Shown: positions 34,016 to 41,893 of the stretch, one piece after another
Numbering within the stretch: position 1 is the first letter of the stretch
How the letters are laid out: every line of letters begins with the position of its first letter
Assembly: GCA_019244295.1 (NCBI GenBank)
Contig: JAFASX010000021.1
Location: 1-56,925, forward strand
DNA from: Pseudonocardia sp.
GTDB lineage: Bacteria > Actinomycetota > Actinomycetes > Mycobacteriales > Pseudonocardiaceae
Reading direction: 5' to 3'
DNA length: 56,925 bases
Notes under the pieces: model-generated
Database searches by the model: none
What the model was told of the DNA's origin: nothing
What the model saw: the letters and a program-made list of their open reading frames with translations, nothing else
Made by a program: the position numbers and the translations under genes

Positions 34016-34085
34016 CCGGTGATCAACAGCACAGGACAGTGGTCGCAGCATGATCAAACCACTGTGCTGTACTGTTGATCACCGG
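34016..34085. terminator. Long inverted repeat (28-bp arms)
   Basis: Arms 34016-34043 and 34058-34085 (CCGGTGATCAACAG... and ...CTGTTGATCACCGG) pair with two mismatches around a 14-nt loop. It lies downstream of the lytic-transglycosylase-like gene. It is long for a terminator and could also be a relic of mobile-element ends. It marks the left edge of the accessory region. Confidence 0.6.
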
Positions 34086-34497
34086 CTGCGGTCGAGGTCG
34101 AGTGTGCGCGTGCGGCGCACCTCCGACCCCGGCCGAGGCCAGGCTCAACCAAAACTTGCCGCGAGGAACCGCGTGCCGCGGAACGCCACGTGATTCCCAC
34201 GCTGGTGACCGGCCACCAGCTCATCAGCGCTCATCCGGTGAGCCACCATGGTCCGCGCGTCCACCACATCGACACCCGAGCACCGCCGCACTGGGATCAC
34301 GGACGGGGCCGATGCCCGGCGCCAACGACGACGCTTATCTACGGCTCGGTGCCTGCCCACAGCGCCCTGCTCGCCCAGCAACCGCGGGAGCCAGCTCAGG
34401 GATCGGTCAGAAGATGTGGTGGTCTCGCACATGGTCGGCAACTACTACCGAGCGGCATGACCGAGTGTTCCCGAGAAGGAACGGTCGGAAGACGGGG
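34086..34497. other. Gene-poor stretch
   Basis: About 410 bp between the long inverted repeat and the end of the XRE regulator gene. Short open frames exist on both strands, but none has a ribosome site, recognisable family or convincing composition. I see no RNA gene or repeat. Confidence 0.5.
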
Positions 34498-35700
34498 CTA
34501 GATCGGCAGGTCAGCACGCCTGGCCATCATTCGCAACTCCCGCGCGACCGGTGAGTCACGACCAGAGTGGGCGAGCAATTCACCGACGACATCTCGTGCC
34601 AGTGGATCACGCTGTACCTGATGAGGCGAGATCAGCTCGGCGCGGCGTAACGCCAACACCGCATCGTCACGGCGACCCCGCAGCCGGGACAGCGCACGTC
34701 CGTAATGCACCCAGTAGAGAGCTTGGCTGCCACGATGCGGGTGGCGTTCCGGGTGCAGTTGTTCGGCATTCGCCACCGCGTTTTCGTGGTCTCCGAATTC
34801 CAACGCCACGGCCATGCGCCAGCAACCCACGTTGGTAGGACCGAAGCCCATCCAGTAAGCGTTGCATTCTCCAGTGCGCTCCGCAAGCTCGGCGGCCATC
34901 TCCAGCGGCGCCGTCACATCGGCGGGCCGGTTGGCCGCGGCCGCCACCAGTGACCGCGACAGCGCCAGCATGCCGGCCAACTGCATCGACTCTGGACTAT
35001 TCGTCGGCACGGTCGTGGCGTCCAGTTCCGCCAGGGCGAGGTCAGTCGCGCCATCGATCAGCATCACATGCAGACCACCCCAGGTGGCGAGCGCCAGCGC
35101 GGTCGGTGTGTCTCGGCCCAGCGCCGCCTGCCTGCCCAGAAGTACGGCTTGCTCCCGCAGGCCAAGCTCGGCACCCGCCACCCGAAGCCAACCGGTGGTG
35201 GCTCCGACGTGCAAGAACACCGCAAGATCAAGCAGTTCTGCCACGTCACGGCCAGCGTCGATGGAGGTGTGCAGATCGGCGATCAAGGCCGGGAGCGCGG
35301 ATCCGACCTCATACTCCCGATCACAGTGGGTGTGAGCGCTCACCACCGCCATGACCCGCGCCCGCAGCGTTTCCACAGCCACGACCTGACCACCGGGCTG
35401 ACCGTGGCTCACAGCCCTCAGCGCACGCCGCACCGCCTTGATGGCGGAATCGGTGTTGCCGTTAGCGGGTGCCGGGACCGGTAGCTTTATCAGCTCTGAT
35501 GGGGCGATCTGAAGCGCGTCGGCCAGGGCTCCGATCTCGGAAAGATCTAAAGCACGCTCCCCCAGTTCAATTCGCCACAGATGACTGGTACTCATCCCGG
35601 CCAGCCCCGCTATCACCCGCAGCGATTTGCCCCGAGCCTGGCGAATCCGGCGAAGCCGCCGACCAATCGTCCGCGCATCGTCAAGATCCACAAGCACCAC
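34498..35700 (-). CDS. XRE-family regulator with TPR-like C-terminus
   Basis: Predicted protein of about 400 residues. The N-terminal helix-turn-helix is TIGRRLRRIRQARGKSLRVI followed by AGLAGMSTSHLWRIELGERA. The rest (about 280 residues) is helical, with repeats suggesting a TPR-like ligand- or peptide-binding domain, as in many actinobacterial XRE regulators. The start is one of several GTG codons near 35700; the long upstream extension of the frame is not credible. It probably controls neighbouring genes, perhaps the small gene just upstream on the same strand. Confidence 0.82.
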   Translation of the reverse strand: MVLVDLDDARTIGRRLRRIRQARGKSLRVIAGLAGMSTSHLWRIELGERALDLSEIGALADALQIAPSELIKLPVPAPANGNTDSAIKAVRRALRAVSHGQPGGQVVAVETLRARVMAVVSAHTHCDREYEVGSALPALIADLHTSIDAGRDVAELLDLAVFLHVGATTGWLRVAGAELGLREQAVLLGRQAALGRDTPTALALATWGGLHVMLIDGATDLALAELDATTVPTNSPESMQLAGMLALSRSLVAAAANRPADVTAPLEMAAELAERTGECNAYWMGFGPTNVGCWRMAVALEFGDHENAVANAEQLHPERHPHRGSQALYWVHYGRALSRLRGRRDDAVLALRRAELISPHQVQRDPLARDVVGELLAHSGRDSPVARELRMMARRADLPI

Positions 35701-35783
35701 TCCATCACCGAAGTGATCTCCCTCGCCGATTTGCTCCGGGACCGTTGCCCCGGGGCGGTCTAGCTCGGAGCGGGGGTACCGGA

Positions 35784-36053
35784 TCAGGCTACGCCGTGTT
35801 TCTCGCCGCCTGGACGGACCGTTGCCAGCAGATTGGCGTGCGCGGTGGTGACCAGTTGCCAGTTGCCGGTCAGGTAATCCACCGCTGAGGCGTCGCGGTC
35901 CGGCGCCCGGACGCGAGACGGGCGGGTAGGAAAGAAGACGGCGCACCGCTCGATCGCACCCAACGGCCGGCTCATCGACGCGCTGTGCCACCAGTCCGTG
36001 ACCCAGCCGGAGCGGTCGTCCATGATAATCGTCACGCGCGTAGTGCTCATCAT
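35784..36053 (-). CDS. Small conserved-type hypothetical protein
   Basis: Predicted 89-residue protein starting at tandem ATGs (MMSTTRVTIIMDDRSGWVTD) and containing ERCAVFFPTRPSRVRAPDRD and TGNWQLVTTAHANLLATVRP. I do not recognise a family with certainty. Small proteins of this size often sit directly upstream of XRE regulators in actinomycetes. It ends 83 bp before the XRE gene, so they may be co-transcribed. Confidence 0.55.
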   Translation of the reverse strand: MMSTTRVTIIMDDRSGWVTDWWHSASMSRPLGAIERCAVFFPTRPSRVRAPDRDASAVDYLTGNWQLVTTAHANLLATVRPGGEKHGVA

Positions 36054-36325
36054 CCACACGATAACGGGGCTTCGCGCCAGCCCGACGAGGTCCACCGACC
36101 GACTCCTACCAGCGGTGTTGCTCCGTGGGCACCAAGGATAGGCATTCACACTCTCGTGAGCCTGGGATGGCAACCCTGTGACCAGCGATAATGCTCCACC
36201 TTGCACCTGGCCGGGGCTTTGGGAGTCCTGGGCCGAAACGGACTGATCGCAAGACCAGCACCGCGCCTCGGGTCGACCTTACCTCGCCGTTCGGGGTGAG
36301 GTTTTGCACTCGTTAGGCTAGGGGC

Positions 36326-36331
36326 TACCGT
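36326..36331 (+). promoter_or_regulatory. -10 hexamer of the VapBC-like pair
   Basis: TACCGT, 8 nt before GTG 36340. It points to leaderless translation of the antitoxin-like gene. Confidence 0.45.
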
Positions 36332-36339
36332 TGCGCGCT

Positions 36340-36555
36340 GTGATACAGCAGCAGCTCGATGCCGATGGCTTGCCGCCGCTGGCACCGCCCGACGCCAGCG
36401 ATGATGAGCGTGCGAGTGCGATCGTCGCGCGGATGGTGGCCCGTTATGGGGCTCCGTCTATCGAGGACTATCACCGGGTTTATGAGCAGTCTGGCGTTTC
36501 CTGGCCTGGAGATGAGGAGATCCGCCGTCGGCACCCTGTTGCCCCGGCAGCGTGA
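36340..36555 (+). CDS. Putative antitoxin of a PIN-domain pair
   Basis: Predicted 71-residue acidic protein (IQQQLDADGLPPLAPPDASD, ARYGAPSIEDYHRVYEQSGV). It has no recognisable DNA-binding domain. Its TGA overlaps the GTG of the PIN-domain gene (GTGA), the coupling usual in VapBC pairs, and this is the main reason for calling it an antitoxin. The start is inferred from the TACCGT spacing; TTG 36331 is the alternative. Confidence 0.6.
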   Translation: MIQQQLDADGLPPLAPPDASDDERASAIVARMVARYGAPSIEDYHRVYEQSGVSWPGDEEIRRRHPVAPAA

Positions 36556-36938
36556 TCGGCGGTAAGGTAGTTGATGCCTCAGCGCTAGCCGCGTTAGCAC
36601 GGGGTCGCCTATCAGCGGTGGCGTGGTTTGCTACTGCTAAGGTTACCGGCTTGACCCTGTACCTGCCGGCGCTCGCGCTCGCTGAGGTGCGTGCGGTCCG
36701 GCCCGATGCCGGGGTGGTACTCGCGGAAGCTGTTGGCCACCCGTCCGTGGTGGTCGGTGAGCTGGACGCTGTGGGCGCCCGCGGGGTCGACCAGCTGCTT
36801 GTCACCGCTGATGTCTTTGACGGGTGCGCCGGCCACGTCGTGTACGTTGCCCGGCAACGCGGGGGTTGGCCAGCGTTGAGCGCTGATCCTGGCCGCTTGC
36901 GCCGTATCGACCCGGGTATCGAGATCGACCTACTCTGA
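36552..36938 (+). CDS. PIN-domain ribonuclease toxin (VapC-like)
   Basis: Predicted 128-residue PIN protein. The acidic residues expected of the active site are in VVDASALAALA, LALAEVRAV and LLVTADVFDGCAGHVVYVAR; the end RGGWPALSADPGRLRRIDP matches the typical C-terminus. It is likely an RNA endonuclease toxin kept in check by the small overlapping upstream gene. The pair is intact, in contrast to the relic at 6500-6829. Confidence 0.78.
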   Translation: MIGGKVVDASALAALARGRLSAVAWFATAKVTGLTLYLPALALAEVRAVRPDAGVVLAEAVGHPSVVVGELDAVGARGVDQLLVTADVFDGCAGHVVYVARQRGGWPALSADPGRLRRIDPGIEIDLL

Positions 36939-37044
36939 CGCGGGCGCTGGACGGCTAGTTGGCCAACCAACCGCTCAGGCGGTTCCTACACCGGATCAGC
37001 ACGCCGGGTCAGGACTAGACCCCGCCCACCAGAGCCCACACCTG

Positions 37045-37108
37045 AACTAACCACCAGCATGCCTTCGGGCATGGGGCGAAGCCCGCCTAGTTAGTTGAGG
37101 TCCTCACC
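37045..37108 (+). promoter_or_regulatory. Foldable leader upstream of the diiron-oxidase gene
   Basis: A possible three-way junction: outer stem AACTAAC/GTTAGTT, inner hairpins CATGCC-TTC-GGGCATG and GGGC-GAA-GCCC, followed by TTGAGG-T-CCTCA just before the ribosome site (GGGAG) of 37133. The order of nested stems and short loops is more than expected by chance and suggests a structured RNA. No known riboswitch consensus was recognised. Confidence 0.45.
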
Positions 37109-37132
37109 CATACCCTGACGGGAGATCACGAC

Positions 37133-37957
37133 ATGAGTCACACTCTGACTCAACCGAGGTTTCTAACCATCGTCGAGCCGGTCCTGCGCGACATGCCAGC
37201 CGGCGTCCTGCATGACGCGCTACACGAAGCATACTTCGAATGCGCGCCTGAACTGTCCAGCATCGAGGAGTCGTTCGATCTTCTCACCGCGAAGAAGCAC
37301 GACCAGGAAGTGCTGCGCAGGTTCTTCCACAGCTGGCAGCAGACCAACAACTCCGCGTCCAGCGTCGCGGGACAAACCTGCCGGTTCACCCTCAAAGCCA
37401 ACAAGAGCGCGCTCTCAATCGAAGATGTCCAGGCCTGCTACAACGTCGTGAACGATCTGCAACGCATCGTTGACGAGGATTTCGGCGCGCACGGCGAGCT
37501 GATGCACGCCGACCTGTACTACCGGATGGCCACCGCAATCTGCGGCGACGACTCGTGGCTGAGTAAGACCTACCAGAGCGAAGCGGCGAAGACGTTCCGC
37601 GGTTGGATGCTCAAGCAACGCCTCCGGGACCGCAGCCTACTCAACGGCCTGCTGTTCACGCTCATCCACGAAACCTATACGCACGGCGAGATGGAACTGA
37701 TCCGCCCGATGTTCGCTGACTGGCTCGTCGAGAGGCTCGGGTTCGGTAAGAGCGAGGCGAACAAGACCATGGCCTGGATCATCGTGCACACCGGCGGGCT
37801 GGAGGCCGAGCATTCCCGCCATGCCCTCAACGCGGTTCGCGGATACTGCAAGCTCGCCGGCGAGGAGGTCGAGCAACCCATCGCTCAGCCGCTGTTCACC
37901 ACCTACCTCAGATACAAGGCGGCGGTGATGAGTGACCTGATTCCCAGCCTTCAATAG
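37133..37957 (+). CDS. Putative heme-oxygenase-like diiron oxidase (iron-containing redox enzyme)
   Basis: Predicted 274-residue all-helical protein. EDFGAHGELMHADLYYRMAT (residues 115-134) resembles the E-x-G-x-G-x-x-x-H-x-x-L-Y signature of the iron-containing redox enzyme / heme-oxygenase-like (HDO) superfamily. LIHETYTHGEMELI (178-190) and HTGGLEAEHSRHALNAVRGY (219-238) give further Glu and His residues (E226-x3-H230) at the usual ligand spacing. Relatives catalyse N-oxygenation, desaturation or C-C cleavage on amino acid or fatty substrates. A good ribosome site precedes the ATG. An MFS transporter follows after 68 bp, suggesting a make-and-export unit. Family assignment is inferred from motifs only. 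Confidence 0.55.
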   Translation: MSHTLTQPRFLTIVEPVLRDMPAGVLHDALHEAYFECAPELSSIEESFDLLTAKKHDQEVLRRFFHSWQQTNNSASSVAGQTCRFTLKANKSALSIEDVQACYNVVNDLQRIVDEDFGAHGELMHADLYYRMATAICGDDSWLSKTYQSEAAKTFRGWMLKQRLRDRSLLNGLLFTLIHETYTHGEMELIRPMFADWLVERLGFGKSEANKTMAWIIVHTGGLEAEHSRHALNAVRGYCKLAGEEVEQPIAQPLFTTYLRYKAAVMSDLIPSLQ

Positions 37958-38025
37958 GTCATCGGCTGGCGCGCCGCCGCACGTGGCTCCTTACGCGGGG
38001 CGGGTTAGAAAGGAATGTCGAGCCC

Positions 38026-39288
38026 ATGGCACCGCCTGACGGGTCGAGGAGACACGTTCGGGACCAGCACAGCGCCAGCGGGACTTACCGCTGGGCGGTG
38101 CTGGTTGCGGCCACCGTGGCCCAGGCCAGCTCCTCGCTACCCATGCAAGGGCTGGGCGTGCTCGCCGAGCAGTTCCGCGCCGACCTCGGCCTCAACGACG
38201 CTCAAATCGGGCTCATGGTGACTGTGGCTGGCGCCGCCCCGATCCTGGCGCTCTTCGCGGTGGGCCACTTACTCGACAGATACGACGAACGCTTCATCGT
38301 TGGCGCCGGCTCATTGATCTCGGCCGCCGGAGTCGCGCTAGCGGCGGCTTTTCGGCTCTACCTTCTGGTTCTAGTTGGCCTGTTCATTTTTGGATTGGGT
38401 TACAGCACCGCCCAACCCGGCGGCAGCAAGCTCGTGGCCGAATGGTTCCCGCGTCGTCAACGCGGCACCGCCATGGGCATTCGCCAAGCGGGCCTGCCCA
38501 TCGGCGGGGCCCTCGCGGCGCTCGCCCTGCCCGCGGCCGCACGCCACGGGGAATGGCAGCTAGGACTATGGATCGCCGCGATCGTCGTACTCGCCGGCGG
38601 GCTCGTGTTTGTCGTGTTCTACCGGCGAGCCCCACACATGCCACCCGCCTCGCCACGCCAACCGCTGCTACCGCGTATCGCCGGGCAGCTCCGCCAACCA
38701 GCAATGCCGCCGATCATCTTGACCGGATTCACTCTGGTCGGCACACAATACGCCGTCACCACCTACTTTGTGTTGTTCACCCGAGACCGCTGGCACACCC
38801 CCATAGCCACCGCGGCGAGCATGTACTTCGCCGCCCAGCTCGCCGGCGCTATCGGCCGCATCGCCCTCGCCGCGGCCAGCGACCGGCCCGGTCTGACCCG
38901 CCTAAGCTGGGTGCGGCTGTGCATGCTGGCAACTGCGGTACTCGCCGCGACATTGCCGTTCCTGCCTGCCCGGGCCGACGCCATCGAGTTCACCGCCGCG
39001 GCTCTGCTCGGCTTCGTCAGCTACGGCTGGTACGGCCCCTGGGTCGCCCATGTCACCGAGACCGGAGCCGCCGACAGCACCGGGCTCCGACTCGGATCGG
39101 CCATGGCGGTCAACCAGATCGCCATCGTCGGCGCCCCACCCCTACTCGGCCTGCTCGCCGACGTCGCCGGCTACCCAACCATGTGGTGGGCGATAACCCT
39201 CGTGCTGATTACCTTCTCGTTGCTCGCACGTCCCCGTGCTGTTCGACCATCGGGAGATCTACTGTCCGACCATCCGGAAGGGTACTGA
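38026..39288 (+). CDS. MFS transporter
   Basis: Predicted 420-residue 12-helix major facilitator. Family features are AEQFRADLGLNDAQIGLMVT, the loop LLDRYDERFIVGAG (variant of G-x-x-x-D-R-x-x-R), AEWFPRRQRGTAMGIRQAGL and QPAMPPIILTGFTLVG after the central loop. The arrangement is like nitrate/cyanate-type or small-molecule exporters, but the substrate cannot be read. It follows the putative diiron oxidase on the same strand and may export its product. The region 39289-39368 holds nothing clear. Confidence 0.88.
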   Translation: MAPPDGSRRHVRDQHSASGTYRWAVLVAATVAQASSSLPMQGLGVLAEQFRADLGLNDAQIGLMVTVAGAAPILALFAVGHLLDRYDERFIVGAGSLISAAGVALAAAFRLYLLVLVGLFIFGLGYSTAQPGGSKLVAEWFPRRQRGTAMGIRQAGLPIGGALAALALPAAARHGEWQLGLWIAAIVVLAGGLVFVVFYRRAPHMPPASPRQPLLPRIAGQLRQPAMPPIILTGFTLVGTQYAVTTYFVLFTRDRWHTPIATAASMYFAAQLAGAIGRIALAAASDRPGLTRLSWVRLCMLATAVLAATLPFLPARADAIEFTAAALLGFVSYGWYGPWVAHVTETGAADSTGLRLGSAMAVNQIAIVGAPPLLGLLADVAGYPTMWWAITLVLITFSLLARPRAVRPSGDLLSDHPEGY

Positions 39289-39368
39289 CCGCGGATCCGG
39301 AGAACTCAGGTCCGACGCCGCCCTCACCGCCTCAGTGCTAACGGGGTTTCACCCCAGCCCGACGAGAC

Positions 39369-39853
39369 GTGATGTGGTTTGGCTGGGTGCGGAGGCTACC
39401 GATCGCCTCTACCGCTCCGCTGGGGAAGATCACAGCGGTTCCCTGGGTGGACTTCGTCAAGGGCCAGCGCAAGGACGACATCATGCAGCAGCACCTCGCC
39501 CGGTTCAGCGGCGCGGAAGGGGTGTTGTTCATCGGCCGGGCGCAGGAGAAGACCGCGCTGTTTCACACTGAGCGCCGCCGCGATGCCAACGGCGAGTCCT
39601 ATCCGTGGGTCGTCAAGACCACCGGAGTGGTCAACCACTTTTACGTTTATGCCGTGGATGCTGACTTCGGCCCGTTCTTCCTCAAGTTTTGCTCCTGTTT
39701 TCCTACAATGCCAAGCTGTGCCTTAATGGCCACGAGTGGGCCAAGCGGCAGGCCGCTAAGGCCGGGGTCGGGTACAGCCTCTTGCGCACCGCAGCGCGCA
39801 ACTACCAACACGCCCTCGGCCAGCTCACTCAGGAGGCCGGATTCGCCGCATGA
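39369..39853 (+). pseudogene. Frameshifted gene fragment
   Basis: One frame gives VPWVDFVKGQRKDDIMQQHL, GVLFIGRAQEKTALFHTERR and VVNHFYVYAVDADFGPFFLK. Near 39707 the frame breaks, and another frame continues with YNAKLCLNGHEWAKRQAAKA to a TGA at 39851-39853. One deleted base would restore FCSxFPYNAK. The whole resembles a hypothetical protein family I recall in actinobacteria with HEWAKRQAA near the C-terminus, often beside mobile DNA; its N-terminal part is missing here. Confidence 0.65.
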
Positions 39854-40291
39854 ACCCAGACTTGACTCGATCAAGCCGACTTCGTCGGCCCTAGTTAATC
39901 AAACTTTGATCTTTCGCGGCGACGTGAGTTTCGCCGACCGGACATCCTCGTGAGTGCGCGCACTCCAAGCGGCAGGCAGACAGTACTGAACTGATGCCCC
40001 AAGCTCCGCCCCTACGACACAATCGGCACGTCCGTCCGAGAAAGACGCGCGTGGGCCGGAAACTGACCCCAAACTCGCGGAATGCGGTGCCACAGTTGGT
40101 GACGCTGGCGGTTACCTGCCATGAGCAGCGAAATCAGCCGCGCAGCGACCTCGCTGCCTGTCGTTGGAACTGGTCATCCGAGGTAGTTCTGTATCCCAAA
40201 GTTGTCCCAGCGTGGGCGCTGACGTGATCATCGGGAGGACGACGGACCGCTGCTGTCAGGCGGGCCCGATGACCCGACTACGATATTCCCG
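39854..40291. other. Gene-poor stretch
   Basis: About 440 bp after the frameshifted fragment. Open frames are short and lack ribosome sites. I see no repeat or RNA gene. It probably contains decayed sequence, like both neighbours. Confidence 0.45.
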
Positions 40292-40380
40292 GTGCCGGTC
40301 GACGTCCCTCGTGATGCGATCGTCATCCGCTTCCGGCCCGTTGAACCCGAGCGCGTACTCCAGCGTGCGGAGCGTGATCA
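40292..40380 (+). pseudogene. N-terminal gene fragment (DAIVIRF-type)
   Basis: GTG 40292 begins VPRDAIVIRFRPVEPERVLQ RAERD (shown in two parts), which resembles the N-terminus of a small actinobacterial hypothetical family with DAIVIRF...PERVL. The similarity stops at about 40380, where a different frame takes over. It appears truncated and fused to unrelated sequence. Confidence 0.4.
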
Positions 40381-40517
40381 GCTTTACGTTCGTAAAGGAT
40401 GGCGACGACGACGAGCCTGCGGAACACTGCACTGTAGACCTGGGGCCAGCACCGACCGTCGAAGAGGCCAAGAGATTCCTGCGGGTGTTCGATCAAGTCC
40501 GGAGGCGATCAATGTGA
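40374..40517 (+). CDS. Small protein, unknown
   Basis: Predicted 47 residues from GTG 40374 (MISFTFVKDGDDDEPAEHCT, then PTVEEAKRFLRVFDQVRRRS). The end overlaps the start of the next gene (ATG TGA / GTG ATA), so it is translationally coupled. It may be a real small gene or the C-terminal remnant of a larger one. No family recognised. Confidence 0.4.
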   Translation: MISFTFVKDGDDDEPAEHCTVDLGPAPTVEEAKRFLRVFDQVRRRSM

Positions 40518-40876
40518 TACGTGTCGAGATCGATTTGAACGTTCGCGTACGGGGCAACTGGACGTTCGTGGGCCTTGAGGATGCGGATGGACAGGTGACC
40601 GTTGGCGATCTTGTGCAGGTGTTCGAGCCCGAGTCCGAACTGGAGGGCCCAGGGCGCATCGAAGAAGTCGACTTTGAGCGACGTTTGATCTTCCTCTCCG
40701 TCGACTGGGCATCGTTGGAGCCACCCGGCTCGTCCCCGTTGAGAGTCGATGAGGTTGCGGCCTACGGGATCATTGCATCGCTTAGCAGCAGGCCCGCGAT
40801 GGCCGTGGCCACAAGCTCACCGCAGTCGACGCTGGTTCAGGTTGTTGATGCTCCCGCTGTAGCCTGCGCTGCGTGA
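40514..40876 (+). CDS. Hypothetical protein
   Basis: Predicted 120-residue protein (IRVEIDLNVRVRGNWTFVGL, then EVDFERRLIFLSVDWASLEP). It looks like a small beta-rich domain with a low-complexity Ala/Ser/Thr tail. GGAGG lies 8 nt before the GTG. No known family was recognised. Its last bases overlap the following gene by 4 bp. Confidence 0.65.
   Translation: MIRVEIDLNVRVRGNWTFVGLEDADGQVTVGDLVQVFEPESELEGPGRIEEVDFERRLIFLSVDWASLEPPGSSPLRVDEVAAYGIIASLSSRPAMAVATSSPQSTLVQVVDAPAVACAA
40860..40865 (+). promoter_or_regulatory. -10 hexamer inside 40514-40876
   Basis: TAGCCT, 7 nt before GTG 40873. An internal promoter giving a leaderless mRNA for the DUF6941-like gene is plausible. Confidence 0.45.
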
Positions 40877-41394
40877 GTAACGTCTCCGACTCGGCCGTCG
40901 TCCGCATATTCGTTGCGCAGTACATCGCGGCTGACGCTGCAAGCAAATTGAACATGATCGGCGGAGGACTCCTGCTCATCGGTTTACAACCGCCAAACTT
41001 CGGCGCGGGCGAAGGTAACACGGTTCCGTTTGGTATCGGGTTCTCAGTTTCTGTGGGACGAGAACTGTATGGCGAAGAGTGCTCGATCGAGGTCGTTCTG
41101 GAAGATCTGCAGGGGCATCCGGTTCAGGTCCCAACTCCGGACGGCAAAGGGCGCCAAGCGCTACGAGTCGCGCAGAACCACACCTTCGAGGAGCCAACGT
41201 TCCCTCCAGGTACAGGCGTGCCACGCGGTGTTCTGTTATCGCGGGTCCAGTGGGTCCTGATGTTTCCGGGCGGTCTCGCGCTGCCAACTGGCGCGGCTTA
41301 CCAATGGCGTGTCAAGATTGACCATGAAAGTCGCGATGAGTGGACTGAACGATTCTATGTTCCCGCGGCGCGCGGGCCAGTGGTCATTGGCTAA
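40873..41394 (+). CDS. DUF6941-like protein
   Basis: Predicted 173-residue protein. The N-terminus VRIFVAQYIAADAASKLNMI followed by GGGLLLIG matches the DUF6941 pattern (xADYAxxDxxGKLNxIGGG) as I recall it. The rest is beta-rich (VEVVLEDLQGHPVQ-type strands, YQWRVKIDHESRDEWTERFY). Function is unknown; the family often occurs in mobile or phage-like contexts. It ends a small accessory cluster at 40292-41394. Confidence 0.68.
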   Translation: MSNVSDSAVVRIFVAQYIAADAASKLNMIGGGLLLIGLQPPNFGAGEGNTVPFGIGFSVSVGRELYGEECSIEVVLEDLQGHPVQVPTPDGKGRQALRVAQNHTFEEPTFPPGTGVPRGVLLSRVQWVLMFPGGLALPTGAAYQWRVKIDHESRDEWTERFYVPAARGPVVIG

Positions 41395-41880
41395 TCAACG
41401 TTAATCGGCCTGGAACAGGCGGTCGCATAGCTAGCCTGTGCGTCTCACCCCGCACCGGCCGGGACGGGGTCGGATTCCCGACGGGAGCGGATCAATAAGG
41501 CGGCGGTCATCTCAGCAGCCGCCATGACACGCTACCCCAGGTAAGCGATGGTCTCTGGTGACGGCGGGCAACTCACTGGGAAAGCGCCGTAAACGGGCTA
41601 CGCCGTCCGAGCAGCTCAACAGTAGGTGGTGTCGGCACTCGTGCAGACCAGGTGGTGTCGGCACTCGTGCAGACCCGGAGGACCCCAGCGCGCACGCCAT
41701 CGCAACTCTCGCGTTTGAGCTCCGCCTGCTCAGCGGATCCGCTGGTCTGGCTGGCGGCACGTGGGCGTCAGCGACCCGGAATCAGTCGCCGACCACAGGC
41801 TGGCGCGGCCGATAAACCGGGGCGGGCATGGACGCGTGGGGTGAGGCGGCGAAGCCTGCCCAACAGGGGCCTAGAACCGG
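41395..41880. other. Gene-poor stretch with 26-bp tandem repeat
   Basis: No gene is supported. At 41625-41650 and 41651-41676 a 26-bp unit (GGTGGTGTCGGCACTCGTGC plus AGACC and one variable base) is repeated in tandem. Otherwise only short uninformative frames are present. Confidence 0.6.
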
Positions 41881-41886
41881 TATCTT
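41881..41886 (+). promoter_or_regulatory. -10 hexamer of leaderless fadD transcript
   Basis: TATCTT, 7 nt before ATG 41894. Confidence 0.55.
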
Positions 41887-41893
41887 CTGATGG

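Noticed and set aside
34145..34441. A 98-codon minus-strand frame
   Set aside because: No ribosome site, no recognisable motif, and amino-acid composition typical of a chance frame in GC-rich DNA.
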